Source: Bryobacteraceae bacterium (lineage in GTDB: Bacteria; Acidobacteriota; Terriglobia; Bryobacterales; Bryobacteraceae). Taken from it: a DNA stretch of 64,000 nt. The translations under genes and the position numbers were made by a program. Positions 20,517-28,493 of this stretch are shown one piece after another; position 1 is the first letter of the stretch, and each line of letters starts with the position of its first letter. Under the pieces are notes generated by a model. That model ran no database searches, was not told where the DNA came from, and worked only from the letters and a program-made list of their open reading frames with translations. The stretch spans positions 1,000,501 through 1,064,500 of the forward strand of contig JAWKHH010000002.1 in the NCBI GenBank assembly GCA_041394945.1, in the 5' to 3' direction.

Positions 20517-21830
20517 CTAATGGCGGGAGTTCCCCTCTAGATGGAGGGTAATCGCTTCCGGATCCGCCGGCAGCACAACCGGCGCGTTGCCGAACGCACC
20601 CCGGATTGGCTCCCCCGTTGTATCGGCAAGCTTGCCGGTGTGATACTTGAAAATGTAGTCAGGATCCTTTAAGACGTTTCCTGTCAACACGGCGACGACG
20701 TCGGCCTCTGCGGCCATCCGGCCATCCGCAACAAGTTTGCGGATTCCCGCGAGAGTGGCCGCCGAGGCTGGCTCGCACCCGATGCCGCACCGTCCGATGA
20801 CCGCTTTCGCATCGGCGATTTCGGCTTCCGTGACCGATTCCACCAATCCCCCGCTTTCGCGGATAGCCTGCGCCGCCTTCGGCCAGGAGACCGGATCGCC
20901 GATCCGAATGGCGGTGGCGAGAGTCTCCGGGTTGGTGACAGGGACCAAGGTGTTGCGGTGTGCGTTGAGATAGTCGACGAACGGCGCCGCGCCGGCGGCC
21001 TGGATCACGGCCAGCCGCGGAAGCCGGTCAATGAGGCCAATCTGGCGAAGCTCGAGCAGCGCCTTCCCGAACGCGGATACGTTCCCGAGGTTGCCGCCTG
21101 GAACGACGATCCAGTCCGGCGGCCGCCAGTCGCGCTGGTCCATCATTTCGACGATGATCGTCTTCTGTCCTTCGATCCGAAACGGGTTGATTGAATTCAG
21201 GAGATAAATCCCGAGTTTTTCCGCGAGCTGGCGAACTAATTTAAGAATTTGGTCGAAATTCGCCTCCACCTGGATCGTCATCGCGCCGTACTCGAGCGCC
21301 TGGGCAAGCTTGCCGAAACTGATGTTGCCCTGCGGCAGAAAGATGATCGGGTCGAGCCCGGCCGCGGCGGCGTAAGCCGCCATTGAGGCCGAAGTGTTGC
21401 CGGTTGACACGCAGGCGACGCGTCTCATCCCGAGCGCGAGGGCCTGGGCCGCGCCGCAAGTCATGCCATTGTCCTTGAACGACCCGGTGGGGTTGTATCC
21501 CTGGTGTTTGACGGTAAGGCGACGGAGCCCTCCGTACCCGGCGGCGCGGGGAGCGTCGAGCAGCGGCGTATCGCCCTCGCGGAGCGTCACGATGTGGCTG
21601 GGGTCGGTGAACGGGATGATTTCACGATAGCGCCAGACTCCGCTTTGATCGGCGGGCGCGTTGCTCATCCGCCGTTCAAGCCACTGCCGGCGGAGCGAGT
21701 CCGGGTTCAGCGAGCTGAAGTCGTAGACGGCTTCGAGCAGCCCGCCACAGGCGGGGCAATTGTAGATGACTTCGGCGATGGGAAAACGCTTGCGGCAGCG
21801 CCCTTCGAAGCAAACCAGGGATGGCGACAT
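20517..21830 (-). CDS. thrC: Threonine synthase (paralogue 2)
   Basis: A 437-residue PLP enzyme of the long bacterial threonine-synthase type. The N-terminus has a zinc-ribbon-like segment (CFEGRCRKRFP...NCPACGG). The PLP lysine is in YNPTGSFKDNGM, followed by VSTGNTSASMAAYAAAAGL; the phosphate loop is PGGNLGNVSAFGKAL. The C-terminal half carries CGIGCEPASAATLAG and VAVLTGNVLKDPD, the usual close of genuine threonine synthases, so of the two paralogues this looks closer to the housekeeping enzyme. The ATG at 21830 is the only sensible start, because upstream codons run into the divergent GMC gene region. Homoserine dehydrogenase, the enzyme two steps earlier, is encoded 29 kb away in this window. 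Confidence 0.9.
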   Translation of the reverse strand: MSPSLVCFEGRCRKRFPIAEVIYNCPACGGLLEAVYDFSSLNPDSLRRQWLERRMSNAPADQSGVWRYREIIPFTDPSHIVTLREGDTPLLDAPRAAGYGGLRRLTVKHQGYNPTGSFKDNGMTCGAAQALALGMRRVACVSTGNTSASMAAYAAAAGLDPIIFLPQGNISFGKLAQALEYGAMTIQVEANFDQILKLVRQLAEKLGIYLLNSINPFRIEGQKTIIVEMMDQRDWRPPDWIVVPGGNLGNVSAFGKALLELRQIGLIDRLPRLAVIQAAGAAPFVDYLNAHRNTLVPVTNPETLATAIRIGDPVSWPKAAQAIRESGGLVESVTEAEIADAKAVIGRCGIGCEPASAATLAGIRKLVADGRMAAEADVVAVLTGNVLKDPDYIFKYHTGKLADTTGEPIRGAFGNAPVVLPADPEAITLHLEGNSRH

Positions 21831-21869
21831 GAACTTCTTGATTATACTGGGTGGGGAATACGGGACCTC

Positions 21870-23519
21870 ATGTTTCAAGTACAAACACGACCGGAAACGT
21901 TTGACGCCATCGTCGTCGGCAGCGGCGCCACCGGGGGCTGGGCGGCCAAGGAATTGACCGCGGCGGGCATGCGGGTGGCCTTGCTCGAGGCCGGACAGAA
22001 GATCACCCCGAAAGACTTCACCGAGCACATGCAGAGCTGGCAGTTGCCCTATCTTGGGATGAACCAGGCCAAGATCCTGGCGGATCGGCCGATACAGGGC
22101 CGCTGCTATGCCTGCAGCGAGTACAACTACAAGTGGTTTGTGAATGACCGCGAGAATCCCTACATTGAGGAGAAGCCGTTCTGGTGGATCCGGCAGCGCG
22201 TGCTGGGCGGGAGGTCTCTGAGCTGGGGCCGGCAGAGCTACCGGATGGGGGACATCGACCTGAAAGCGGCGTCGCACGACGGATATGGCGACGATTGGCC
22301 GATTTCCTACGCCGACCTGGCGCCCTACTACGAGAAGGTCGAAAAGTACGTCGGCATCAGCGGCCAATCCGAGGGGCTCGACCAGCTGCCCGACAGCGTC
22401 TTCCTCCCGGCGATGGAGATGACCTGCGCCGAGGAGATGTTCAAGAGCCGGGTGAAGTCGAAGTTCGGCCGCGTGGTGACGATGGGCCGGACGGCGATCC
22501 TCACGAAAGCGCACAACGGCCGCGCCGCCTGCCACTACTGCGGCCCCTGCGAACGCGGCTGCGTGACCAATTCCTACTTCGCGAGCCCCGGGACGACCAT
22601 CGCGGACGCGCTCAAGACCGGGCGCCTGACGCTGCTCACAGACGCCGTGGCCGGGAGGGTGACTATGCGCGACGGGAAGGCTTCGGGCATCGAATATGTG
22701 GACCGCCTGTCGCGCCAGGTGCGCCAGGCGCGCGCCAAGGTGATCGTGCTTTGCGCCTCGACGCTAGAATCGACGCGGCTGCTGTTGAACTCCGGGATCG
22801 CCAACTCGAGCGGCGTGCTCGGCAGCTACCTCATGGATCACATCTACCAGGGCGGCGCTCGCGGCGAGATGACCATGGTGGAAACCAAGCCGTGGGCCGG
22901 GATGCCGCGCCGCCCCAACGGGATCTACGTGCCCCGCTTTCGCAACGTGAAGGAGAAGATGACCAACGGGTTCATCCGCGGCTACGGCTATCAGGGCGGG
23001 GGAACCACGTCGTTCGACTTCGGCGCGCCGGGCTACGGGAAGTCGTACAAGGAGGCCGTGCGCAACGGGCGGACGTTCATGGGAATCAGCCTCTGGGGCG
23101 AGTGCCTGGCGCGAAAGGAAAACCGCGTCGAGATCGACAAGAACAAAGTGGACGCGTGGGGCATTCCTGTGTTGAAGATCAACATGGAGTGGGGCGACAA
23201 CGAGAAGAAGCTGTGGCACGACGGTCGGGCGCAGGCGGCCGAGATGCTGGAGGCGGCCGGAGCGAAAAACGTCGAGATGACGGGGCAGTTTTCGGTGCCT
23301 GGATTCTGCATCCACGAGGTGGGTACGGCGCGCATGGGGAACGATCCGAAAACGAGCGTGTTGAACAAGTATTGTCAGGCTCACGACGTGGAGAACGTGT
23401 TCGTCACCGACGGTGCGGCGTGGGTTTCGATCGGCTGCGCGAATCCGACGCTGACAATGATGGCGCTGACCGTTCGGGCCTGCGACTACATCGTGAACGA
23501 GTACGCCAAGCGCGCCTAG
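21870..23519 (+). CDS. GMC-family FAD-dependent oxidoreductase
   Basis: A 549-residue flavoenzyme oxidising an alcohol or sugar; substrate unknown. The FAD Rossmann motif VVGSGATGGWAAKELTAAG begins at about residue 15. A further FAD segment is RQRVLGGRSLSWGRQSYR. A cysteine cluster, ACHYCGPCERGCVTNSYF, is typical of the subgroup related to gluconate and fructose dehydrogenase large subunits. The catalytic His lies in FCIHEVGTARMG, and the closing motif is DGAAWVSIGCANPTLTMMAL. No signal peptide or partner subunit is nearby. The ATG at 21870 has a TATACT box (21843-21848) in the 39-base gap from the divergent threonine synthase gene. A long frame that opens 366 bases earlier is antisense to that gene and was not used. 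Confidence 0.9.
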   Translation: MFQVQTRPETFDAIVVGSGATGGWAAKELTAAGMRVALLEAGQKITPKDFTEHMQSWQLPYLGMNQAKILADRPIQGRCYACSEYNYKWFVNDRENPYIEEKPFWWIRQRVLGGRSLSWGRQSYRMGDIDLKAASHDGYGDDWPISYADLAPYYEKVEKYVGISGQSEGLDQLPDSVFLPAMEMTCAEEMFKSRVKSKFGRVVTMGRTAILTKAHNGRAACHYCGPCERGCVTNSYFASPGTTIADALKTGRLTLLTDAVAGRVTMRDGKASGIEYVDRLSRQVRQARAKVIVLCASTLESTRLLLNSGIANSSGVLGSYLMDHIYQGGARGEMTMVETKPWAGMPRRPNGIYVPRFRNVKEKMTNGFIRGYGYQGGGTTSFDFGAPGYGKSYKEAVRNGRTFMGISLWGECLARKENRVEIDKNKVDAWGIPVLKINMEWGDNEKKLWHDGRAQAAEMLEAAGAKNVEMTGQFSVPGFCIHEVGTARMGNDPKTSVLNKYCQAHDVENVFVTDGAAWVSIGCANPTLTMMALTVRACDYIVNEYAKRA

Positions 23520-23585
23520 CAGGATCGCGTAACCGAACGTTGACAACGGGTTGTGGGCGCCCGAGAATAGGTAAAGCACCGTCGT

Positions 23586-23672
23586 GCGGACGTGGCGGAA
23601 TTGGCAGACGCGCTAGATTCAGGTTCTAGTACTCGCAAGGGTGTGGAGGTTCAAGTCCTCTCGTCCGCACCA
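23586..23672 (+). tRNA. tRNA-Leu(CAG)
   Basis: An 87-nt class II tRNA with an encoded CCA. Acceptor arms GCGGACG and CGTCCGC pair fully. The anticodon stem CTAGA/TCTAG encloses the loop TTCAGGT with anticodon CAG. A long variable arm (TACTCGCAAGGGTG) marks it as tRNA-Leu. The T-loop is TTCAAGT. It reads CUG codons, abundant in this GC-rich DNA. A decayed second copy lies about 1 kb downstream. Confidence 0.97.
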
Positions 23673-23700
23673 GTAACATCAACACATTGCAGACGTTTCG

Positions 23701-23721
23701 ACGCCCTCCAACGGAGGGCGT
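23701..23721 (+). terminator. Intrinsic terminator after tRNA-Leu
   Basis: A perfect 9-bp stem ACGCCCTCC/GGAGGGCGT with a 3-nt loop AAC, followed by TTC. It lies 28 bases after the tRNA and before the convergent hypothetical gene. Confidence 0.65.
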
Positions 23722-23759
23722 TTCAGCATCGGCGCAATGCAGGCAACCCAAAAGGGAGT

Positions 23760-24539
23760 TCAAGGACGTTCTGAGATTGAAGCGCCCAAGCCGCCCAACG
23801 CCGCCAGCGCAAAGATGATGGCGATATTCTGCCACACCTTATCCTCTTTGGCCTTCAACTGCGCGGCGCTCAGCTGGCGCTCCTGCGTGGTCCAATATGC
23901 CTGCTCCCATGCCTGATCGTCGCCCACGTATCGCAGGCCGGGCCCCGCGACGACCTTTCCACTGATAAAGTCTTCTTCTTCCCAGTCCACCCGCTTCAGC
24001 CGGCCTTGGTCCGCCTTGAAGCTGATCTCCTGTGGCAGGGTCTTGATACGGCGGGCGACAAACCGGAGTTCGGCTGGCTCGCGTCCGCCACATCGCCTGC
24101 GCGCGATGGCGAGCGCGGCGCCGATCCGTGGGACCATCGGATCGTTGCTCATGGACCCGTCGTGATAGTAGAACGGGTATAGGTCCTCCATTCGCTGCAC
24201 ATCGTGCATGACGAACTTGGGAGAGGGCGCGCAGATATCGCCCTCCACTGTCATGATCACGTGGTTCATGCGCCCCAGCAATACTGGAAATTCACCCTCC
24301 TTCACGTAGGCCTTGATCCAAGAGGACTTGCATAAAGGGAAGGTGCTTACCTGATCCTTGGCCGATTCGATCAGGTCGAACCGGTTGTCGTGCACTCGCC
24401 AGTTGGCCGCCACTGGCAGCGCCATCCGGACAATCTGCTGCCGCTCGAGGATCCAGCCGCACTCCTTCGATTGGGAGGCCCCAAGTCCGTCGATGGAGCA
24501 CACCAAGGTTAGAGTCACAATCAGGGCGCCGCGTGCCAT
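23760..24539 (-). CDS. Hypothetical exported protein in tRNA-Leu islet
   Basis: A 259-residue protein I do not recognise. The N-terminus looks like a signal peptide (MARGALIVTLTLVCSIDGLG). The C-terminus has one hydrophobic helix (IAIIFALAALGGLGA) after a charged stretch (SAAQLKAKEDKVW), so it may be anchored in the membrane from its C-terminal end. Four to five cysteines in the middle (ECGWIL, LCKSSW, DICAPS, RRCGGREP) could form disulfides. By eye its codons look less GC-biased than its neighbours. It is the only gene between the functional tRNA-Leu and the decayed copy and is convergent to the tRNA. No function is offered. Confidence 0.65.
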   Translation of the reverse strand: MARGALIVTLTLVCSIDGLGASQSKECGWILERQQIVRMALPVAANWRVHDNRFDLIESAKDQVSTFPLCKSSWIKAYVKEGEFPVLLGRMNHVIMTVEGDICAPSPKFVMHDVQRMEDLYPFYYHDGSMSNDPMVPRIGAALAIARRRCGGREPAELRFVARRIKTLPQEISFKADQGRLKRVDWEEEDFISGKVVAGPGLRYVGDDQAWEQAYWTTQERQLSAAQLKAKEDKVWQNIAIIFALAALGGLGASISERP

Positions 24540-24640
24540 ATGCGACCCACGGTATCAGCCACCGTGCGCCGGACGCAACCCGATTCGGCCATGCCACCTC
24601 GGCCATCGCCCTTCGGAGCCGCCGGCAGGGCGACCAACTC

Positions 24641-24710
24641 CCGGATTTGCAGTTCTGATTCAGGCTCTACTGCTCGCAGGGGTTTGGACGTTCAAGTCCT
24701 CTCGTCACCA
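24641..24710 (+). pseudogene. Decayed tRNA-Leu copy
   Basis: Aligns with tRNA-Leu(CAG) from GGATTTGCAG (D-arm, compare GGAATTGGCAG) through GATTCAGGCTCT (anticodon arm), GCTCGCAGGGG (variable arm) and GTTCAAGTCCTCTCGTC (T-arm) to a shortened 3' end ACCA. The anticodon stem no longer pairs well, the D-arm is shortened, the T-stem has a C-C mismatch and the 3' acceptor strand has lost CGC, so it cannot be a working tRNA. The stop codon and last residues of the SRPBCC gene on the other strand lie within it. Confidence 0.7.
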
Positions 24711-25183
24711 TCAGTGGCGCGATACCGGCTCTCCGCCGAAGGGCCCGCCGAGGCAATCGCCCGCAGCATCCTTCCCCAGCCCTGCTCCACCCGTTCCTTG
24801 TACTCCAGCCAGGCATCGTCCATCTCATGATCGATCGTCGCCACGCATCCGTCCCCGTCCGGCTCGATCGTCAGCGTCACCACCGACGGGTCGGCCTCTT
24901 CGCTCTCCTCGGTAATCCAGGTGAAAACGATCCGCCGCGGGCGATCGAGCTCCAGGTATTTACCCCAGTGGCGCGCCTCCACTTCGCCCCGCCGGTCCGA
25001 GAAAAAGAACCCCCCGCCCGCGACGGCGTCCACCTCCACGCGCTGGATATCGCCGGCCAGCCCCGTCGCCCGCAGCGCCACCTGCATCCATGTCCGGATC
25101 GCCGTAGGAACGAGCCACGCGTCGTATACCGCTTCCGGCGGCGCAGCAAAGCGATGAAGCGCGATCGCGTGGATCTTGCTCAT
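24692..25183 (-). CDS. SRPBCC-domain protein (AHSA1/START-like)
   Basis: A 163-residue helix-grip protein of the activator-of-Hsp90-like / CalC type that often accompanies ArsR regulators. Visible pattern: ALHRFAAPPEAVYDAWLVPT at the N-terminus, GGGFFFSDRRGE, then YLELDRPRRIVFTW and a C-terminal helix EYKERVEQGWGRMLRAI. The ATG at 25183 overlaps the arsR stop as ATGA, so the two are translationally coupled. The last seven codons and stop fall inside the decayed tRNA-Leu sequence, which suggests the original C-terminus was replaced when the islet formed. The helix-grip core is complete, so it is probably functional. The ligand is unknown. Confidence 0.82.
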   Translation of the reverse strand: MSKIHAIALHRFAAPPEAVYDAWLVPTAIRTWMQVALRATGLAGDIQRVEVDAVAGGGFFFSDRRGEVEARHWGKYLELDRPRRIVFTWITEESEEADPSVVTLTIEPDGDGCVATIDHEMDDAWLEYKERVEQGWGRMLRAIASAGPSAESRYRATDGDERT

Positions 25184-25533
25184 GCCCCACCCCCTCGCGA
25201 TTTTGCGATCGCCTCGTCCAGCCCTGCCAACGCGCCCGCCCAGAACGATCGCTGCTCCGCAATCCATGCCTGCGCCGCGGTCAGAGGTTCCGGCCGAAAT
25301 CGGATCCGGTACTCACGGCCCACCCGCCGCCGCTCCACGAGCCGCGCCCGTTCCAACTGCTGAATGTGCTTGGAGACCGAATTGAGCGAGATCGGGTACG
25401 GTTTTGCCAGGTCAGTGACACGTACTTCGCCCGATCGAGATAGGCGGGTCAGGATGGACCGGCGCACCGGGTCGGCAAGCGCGGCGAAGGTCGCATCCAT
25501 GCGGGCCGGTTCGGTTTGGTTCGGATTATTCAT
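25180..25533 (-). CDS. ArsR-family transcriptional regulator
   Basis: A 117-residue winged-helix repressor. The core FAALADPVRRSILTRLSRSG...VTDLAKPYPISLNSVSKHIQ is the ArsR DNA-binding domain, followed by the wing VERRRVGREYRIRF. There are no paired cysteines of the metal-sensing kind, so it belongs to the non-metal group that controls SRPBCC/AHSA1 partner genes. The start is either 25533 or the ATG at 25500; neither has a good ribosome-binding site. A perfect inverted repeat covers the first start, which favours autorepression and makes the 25500 start attractive, since the operator would then lie upstream of the coding region. Confidence 0.85.
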   Translation of the reverse strand: MNNPNQTEPARMDATFAALADPVRRSILTRLSRSGEVRVTDLAKPYPISLNSVSKHIQQLERARLVERRRVGREYRIRFRPEPLTAAQAWIAEQRSFWAGALAGLDEAIAKSRGGGA

Positions 25534-25550
25534 ACGTAGGTATGAATAAT
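25525..25550. promoter_or_regulatory. Perfect inverted repeat, likely ArsR operator
   Basis: ATTATTCATAC (25525-25535) and GTATGAATAAT (25540-25550) are perfect 11-bp inverted arms around GTAG. The site lies across the 5' end of arsR, 31 bases from the korA start, and is strikingly AT-rich in a GC-rich genome. ArsR dimers bind dyads of this size, so it probably controls arsR-SRPBCC and might also affect korA. Confidence 0.7.
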
Positions 25551-25581
25551 ATCAGATCGTGGCGATCCGATTGCATGTGGG

Positions 25582-27516
25582 ATGGGCGTGAGTGTCCAAG
25601 TCGACCGCAACGTGGGCACCAGACTGGGTGAAAAGGCGCAGTCGGGTGTAGGGGCTAGAACAGTCCCGCAACATATCATTGAAATCGTCAGCGACTCGGG
25701 TGAAGGCGCCCAGACTTGCGGCCAAATGCTCGCTTCGTTGTGCGCGCGCAACGGCAACGGGATTTGGACCGTCGAGATCATCCCCGCCGAGATCGAACCG
25801 CCCGCCCGGTCACGCGCCGGCGCGAGCGGCTTCCGCATCCGCATCGGTTCCGGGAAGGTGACCAACGCTGGAGATGCCGCGGACATCGCCGTCGCCTTCA
25901 ACGAGCAAGTGCTATACAGCCGGATCGACGTCGGCGCCTACCGGCCCGGCACCATCGTCTATCTGGACCAGACATGGGCCGAAAGCCAGATCGACTCGGT
26001 CCGCGCCCTGTACGCCGAAGCCGTGGCCGATTTCCGTGCGCGCGGCTACCGCGTGATCGAGATTCCGATCGAGCAGGAGTGCCGAAAGGTCACCGACGAA
26101 GTCCGACGGGGCAAGAATATGTGGGTGCTGGGGCTGCTCGCCGCGCTCTACGATCTCGATCTGGACCTCGTGCGCGGCGACGTTCGAAAGCGGTTCCTGA
26201 AGAAGGGCGAGTCCGTCGCAGCCAAGAACCTCCAACTGATGGAGGCCGGATACGAGTGGGCGCTTGCGAACACGGAAGAGCGATTCCGGGTGCCCGCAAC
26301 GCCTGGCGCCCAGCCGATGGTGGTGATGAACGGCAACCAGGCGATCGGGCTGGGAGTGATGGCGGCGGGCATTGAGGTCTGCTCGATGTACCCCATCACG
26401 CCGGCCACCTCAGCGTCGCACTTCCTGGCGCAGAGCTTCGAACAGGTGGGCGGGTTTGTTCACCAGGCCGAGGACGAAATCGCCGCCATCGGGTTCGCCG
26501 TGGGCGCCTCCTACGCGGGCAAGACGGCCGTCACCATCACGTCCGGTCCGGGGCTCGCGCTGAAGACGGAGTTTCTCGGCTACGCCGTGATGGCCGAAAT
26601 CCCGCTGGTGATCGTCGTGGTGCAGCGCGGAGGTCCGTCCACCGGGCTGCCGACGAAAATCGAGCAGGGGGATCTGCTGGCGGCGCTCTACGCCTCGCCG
26701 GGAGACTGTCCGAAAATCGTGCTTGCGCCGGCCACCATTGAGGAGTGCTTCCACTTCATGGTGACGGCGCGCAAACTGGCCGAGGAGTTCCGCGGGCCTG
26801 TGATGGTGCTCAGCGACGCCAACCTCGCCACCGGCCAGCAGCCGTTTCCGCGGCCGTCGCCGCGCGAGAACTGGATGGCGCCTTCGGTGGACCAATCCGA
26901 CTGGGACAAGGCCACGCCGCCGTTTGCGTGGGATCCGGAGACGGGGCTCTCGCAGCGGCCGATACCCGGCCAGCGCAACGGCGAGTTCGTGCTCACCGGT
27001 CTTGCCCACGACGAAAGCAGCCGTGTGGCCTACGAGTCGGGCACCAACCAACGGTCCATGGACATGCGCAGCCGCAAGCTGGCGGTGCTCCAGAGCACGC
27101 TAAAGCGGCCGCGAGTCCACGGCGACCCCGAGGGCGACCTGTTGGTGGTGGGCTGGGGCTCGACGCTCGGGGCGATCGAGGAGGCGGTGGACCGGCTTCG
27201 CGCCGAAGGCCGCCGGGTCTCTTCGGTCCATCTCCGATTCCTGTCGCCGTTCGAGCCGGGGTTGAAAGAGATCTTCTCCCGCTTCCGGCGCGTGGTGACC
27301 GTGGAGATCAACTACAGCGACAAGCCCGGCGACCCGTACATCACCGATGATTCGCGCCGCTACGCGCAACTGGCGTGGCTACTGCGCGCGAGGACGCTCG
27401 TCGATATCGACTGCTGGTCGCAGGTGCCGGGCAATCCGCTGCCGCCGGCGCAGATCGAGGCCGAATTGCGGCGGCGTCTGGATGAGATCGCCGGCGCGGC
27501 GGGGAAGGGGAACTGA
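25582..27516 (+). CDS. korA: 2-oxoacid:ferredoxin oxidoreductase, fused gamma-alpha subunit
   Basis: Part of a CoA-dependent, ferredoxin-linked 2-oxoacid oxidoreductase, most like the 2-oxoglutarate (Kor/Oor) class. The 644-residue product fuses the gamma domain (about 30-205; IVSDSGEGAQTCGQ, GSGKVTNAGDAADIAVAFNE) to the alpha domain (about 240-640; VVMNGNQAIGLGVMAAGI, SMYPITPATSASHFL, YAGKTAVTITSGPGLALKTE, VVVQRGGPSTGLPTKIEQGD). The C-terminal part has DLLVVGWGSTLGAIEEAV. The substrate could also be a branched or other 2-oxoacid. korB follows after six bases. The upstream gap contains the ArsR dyad; no strong promoter was seen for korA itself. Confidence 0.93.
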   Translation: MGVSVQVDRNVGTRLGEKAQSGVGARTVPQHIIEIVSDSGEGAQTCGQMLASLCARNGNGIWTVEIIPAEIEPPARSRAGASGFRIRIGSGKVTNAGDAADIAVAFNEQVLYSRIDVGAYRPGTIVYLDQTWAESQIDSVRALYAEAVADFRARGYRVIEIPIEQECRKVTDEVRRGKNMWVLGLLAALYDLDLDLVRGDVRKRFLKKGESVAAKNLQLMEAGYEWALANTEERFRVPATPGAQPMVVMNGNQAIGLGVMAAGIEVCSMYPITPATSASHFLAQSFEQVGGFVHQAEDEIAAIGFAVGASYAGKTAVTITSGPGLALKTEFLGYAVMAEIPLVIVVVQRGGPSTGLPTKIEQGDLLAALYASPGDCPKIVLAPATIEECFHFMVTARKLAEEFRGPVMVLSDANLATGQQPFPRPSPRENWMAPSVDQSDWDKATPPFAWDPETGLSQRPIPGQRNGEFVLTGLAHDESSRVAYESGTNQRSMDMRSRKLAVLQSTLKRPRVHGDPEGDLLVVGWGSTLGAIEEAVDRLRAEGRRVSSVHLRFLSPFEPGLKEIFSRFRRVVTVEINYSDKPGDPYITDDSRRYAQLAWLLRARTLVDIDCWSQVPGNPLPPAQIEAELRRRLDEIAGAAGKGN

Positions 27517-27522
27517 AGAGAC

Positions 27523-28479
27523 ATGCATGGATTGAGCCGCGATTGGGAGATCGAGCCGCCGCAGGTGATTTGCACCCTTGATGACTACAAGGGCGCGAAA
27601 GCCCGGTGGTGTCCGGGTTGCGGGGACCATTCTGTGTTGAGCGCCGTGCAGCGTCTGGCCCGCGACGAACAGCTTCCGCTGGAGCGGACGGTGGTGGTGA
27701 GCGGCATCGGCTGCTCCAGCCGCTTCCCGCACTATATGGGGACCTACGGCTTCCACGGTCTGCACGGACGGCCGCTGCCGATCGCGTGCGGCGTCCGCAG
27801 CCGCCGGCCGGACCTGCACCTGTTCGTCGTCACCGGCGACGGCGACTGCTGCGCCATCGGCGCCGCGCACTGGATTCACGCCATCCGCTACAACATGGAT
27901 CTGACGGTTCTGCTGCTCGACAACAACATATACGGGTTGACGAAGATGCAGACCTCGCCCACCACGCGGCACGGGGAGAAGTCGAATACGCACCCGGGTG
28001 GCTCGTTCTTTGCGCCCCTGAACCCGATTTCGGTCACCCTCGGCATCGCCAACGCGAGTTTCGTCGCGCAAACCATCGACTGGAATCCGCCGCACCTCTA
28101 CGCAACCATCAAAGCCGCCCACGCGCACAAGGGCACGTCGTTCGTGCGTGTGTTTCAACGCTGCCCGCACTACACCTCGCACGTGTTCGCGCCGGCGCAA
28201 GAGGACCCTTCGAACGTGCGGGTGCTTACTCATCCCGATGGCATCATGCCAGCCGACCCGGCCGTGCTCCGCATGTTCTCGAGCCGCGTGGAGCACGACC
28301 CGCGCGACCTCGCCGAGGCGCGCGCGCTTGCCGACAGCGACGCCATGTTCACCATCGGGCTGTTCTACCGGTCCGATGCCTCTTACCGTTACGATCACGA
28401 CACCGCTCACGGCCTCAGCATGGGCCGCGGCGACAAACTGACGGCGCTGGACCGGGCGCTGGACCGGTTTGCCGTCTAG
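27523..28479 (+). CDS. korB: 2-oxoacid:ferredoxin oxidoreductase, beta subunit
   Basis: Thiamine diphosphate-binding beta subunit (318 residues) that partners KorA. The [4Fe-4S] ligands are in WCPGCGDHSVL and GIGCSS, with a further Cys in IACGVR. The thiamine-magnesium motif is VTGDGDCCAIGAAHWIHAI, followed by LLDNNIYGLTKMQTSPT as in family members. The start at 27523 lies six bases after korA, preceded by GAAGAGAC. The C-terminus ends 14 bases before the next gene, which carries a ferredoxin domain, so the three genes are one operon. Confidence 0.94.
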   Translation: MHGLSRDWEIEPPQVICTLDDYKGAKARWCPGCGDHSVLSAVQRLARDEQLPLERTVVVSGIGCSSRFPHYMGTYGFHGLHGRPLPIACGVRSRRPDLHLFVVTGDGDCCAIGAAHWIHAIRYNMDLTVLLLDNNIYGLTKMQTSPTTRHGEKSNTHPGGSFFAPLNPISVTLGIANASFVAQTIDWNPPHLYATIKAAHAHKGTSFVRVFQRCPHYTSHVFAPAQEDPSNVRVLTHPDGIMPADPAVLRMFSSRVEHDPRDLAEARALADSDAMFTIGLFYRSDASYRYDHDTAHGLSMGRGDKLTALDRALDRFAV

Positions 28480-28493
28480 GCGCGGAGGGCGTC

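Larger units (their letters stand above)
23649..24706. mobile_element. Small islet bounded by tRNA-Leu 3' end and its decayed copy
   Basis: The identical 17-mer GTTCAAGTCCTCTCGTC occurs at 23649-23665 inside the functional tRNA-Leu and again at 24690-24706 in a decayed tRNA-Leu copy. Similarity extends leftwards through the anticodon arm (GATTCAGG at 23616 and 24657). Between them is only the unknown secreted-protein gene and no integrase. This is the layout left by a tRNA-targeting element that has lost its integrase, or by tandem tRNA duplication with later insertion. Confidence 0.5.

Noticed and set aside
22184..23629. A 481-residue plus-strand frame overlapping the GMC oxidoreductase and tRNA-Leu
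   Set aside because: It is in another frame of the GMC gene, Arg-rich, and runs into the tRNA.
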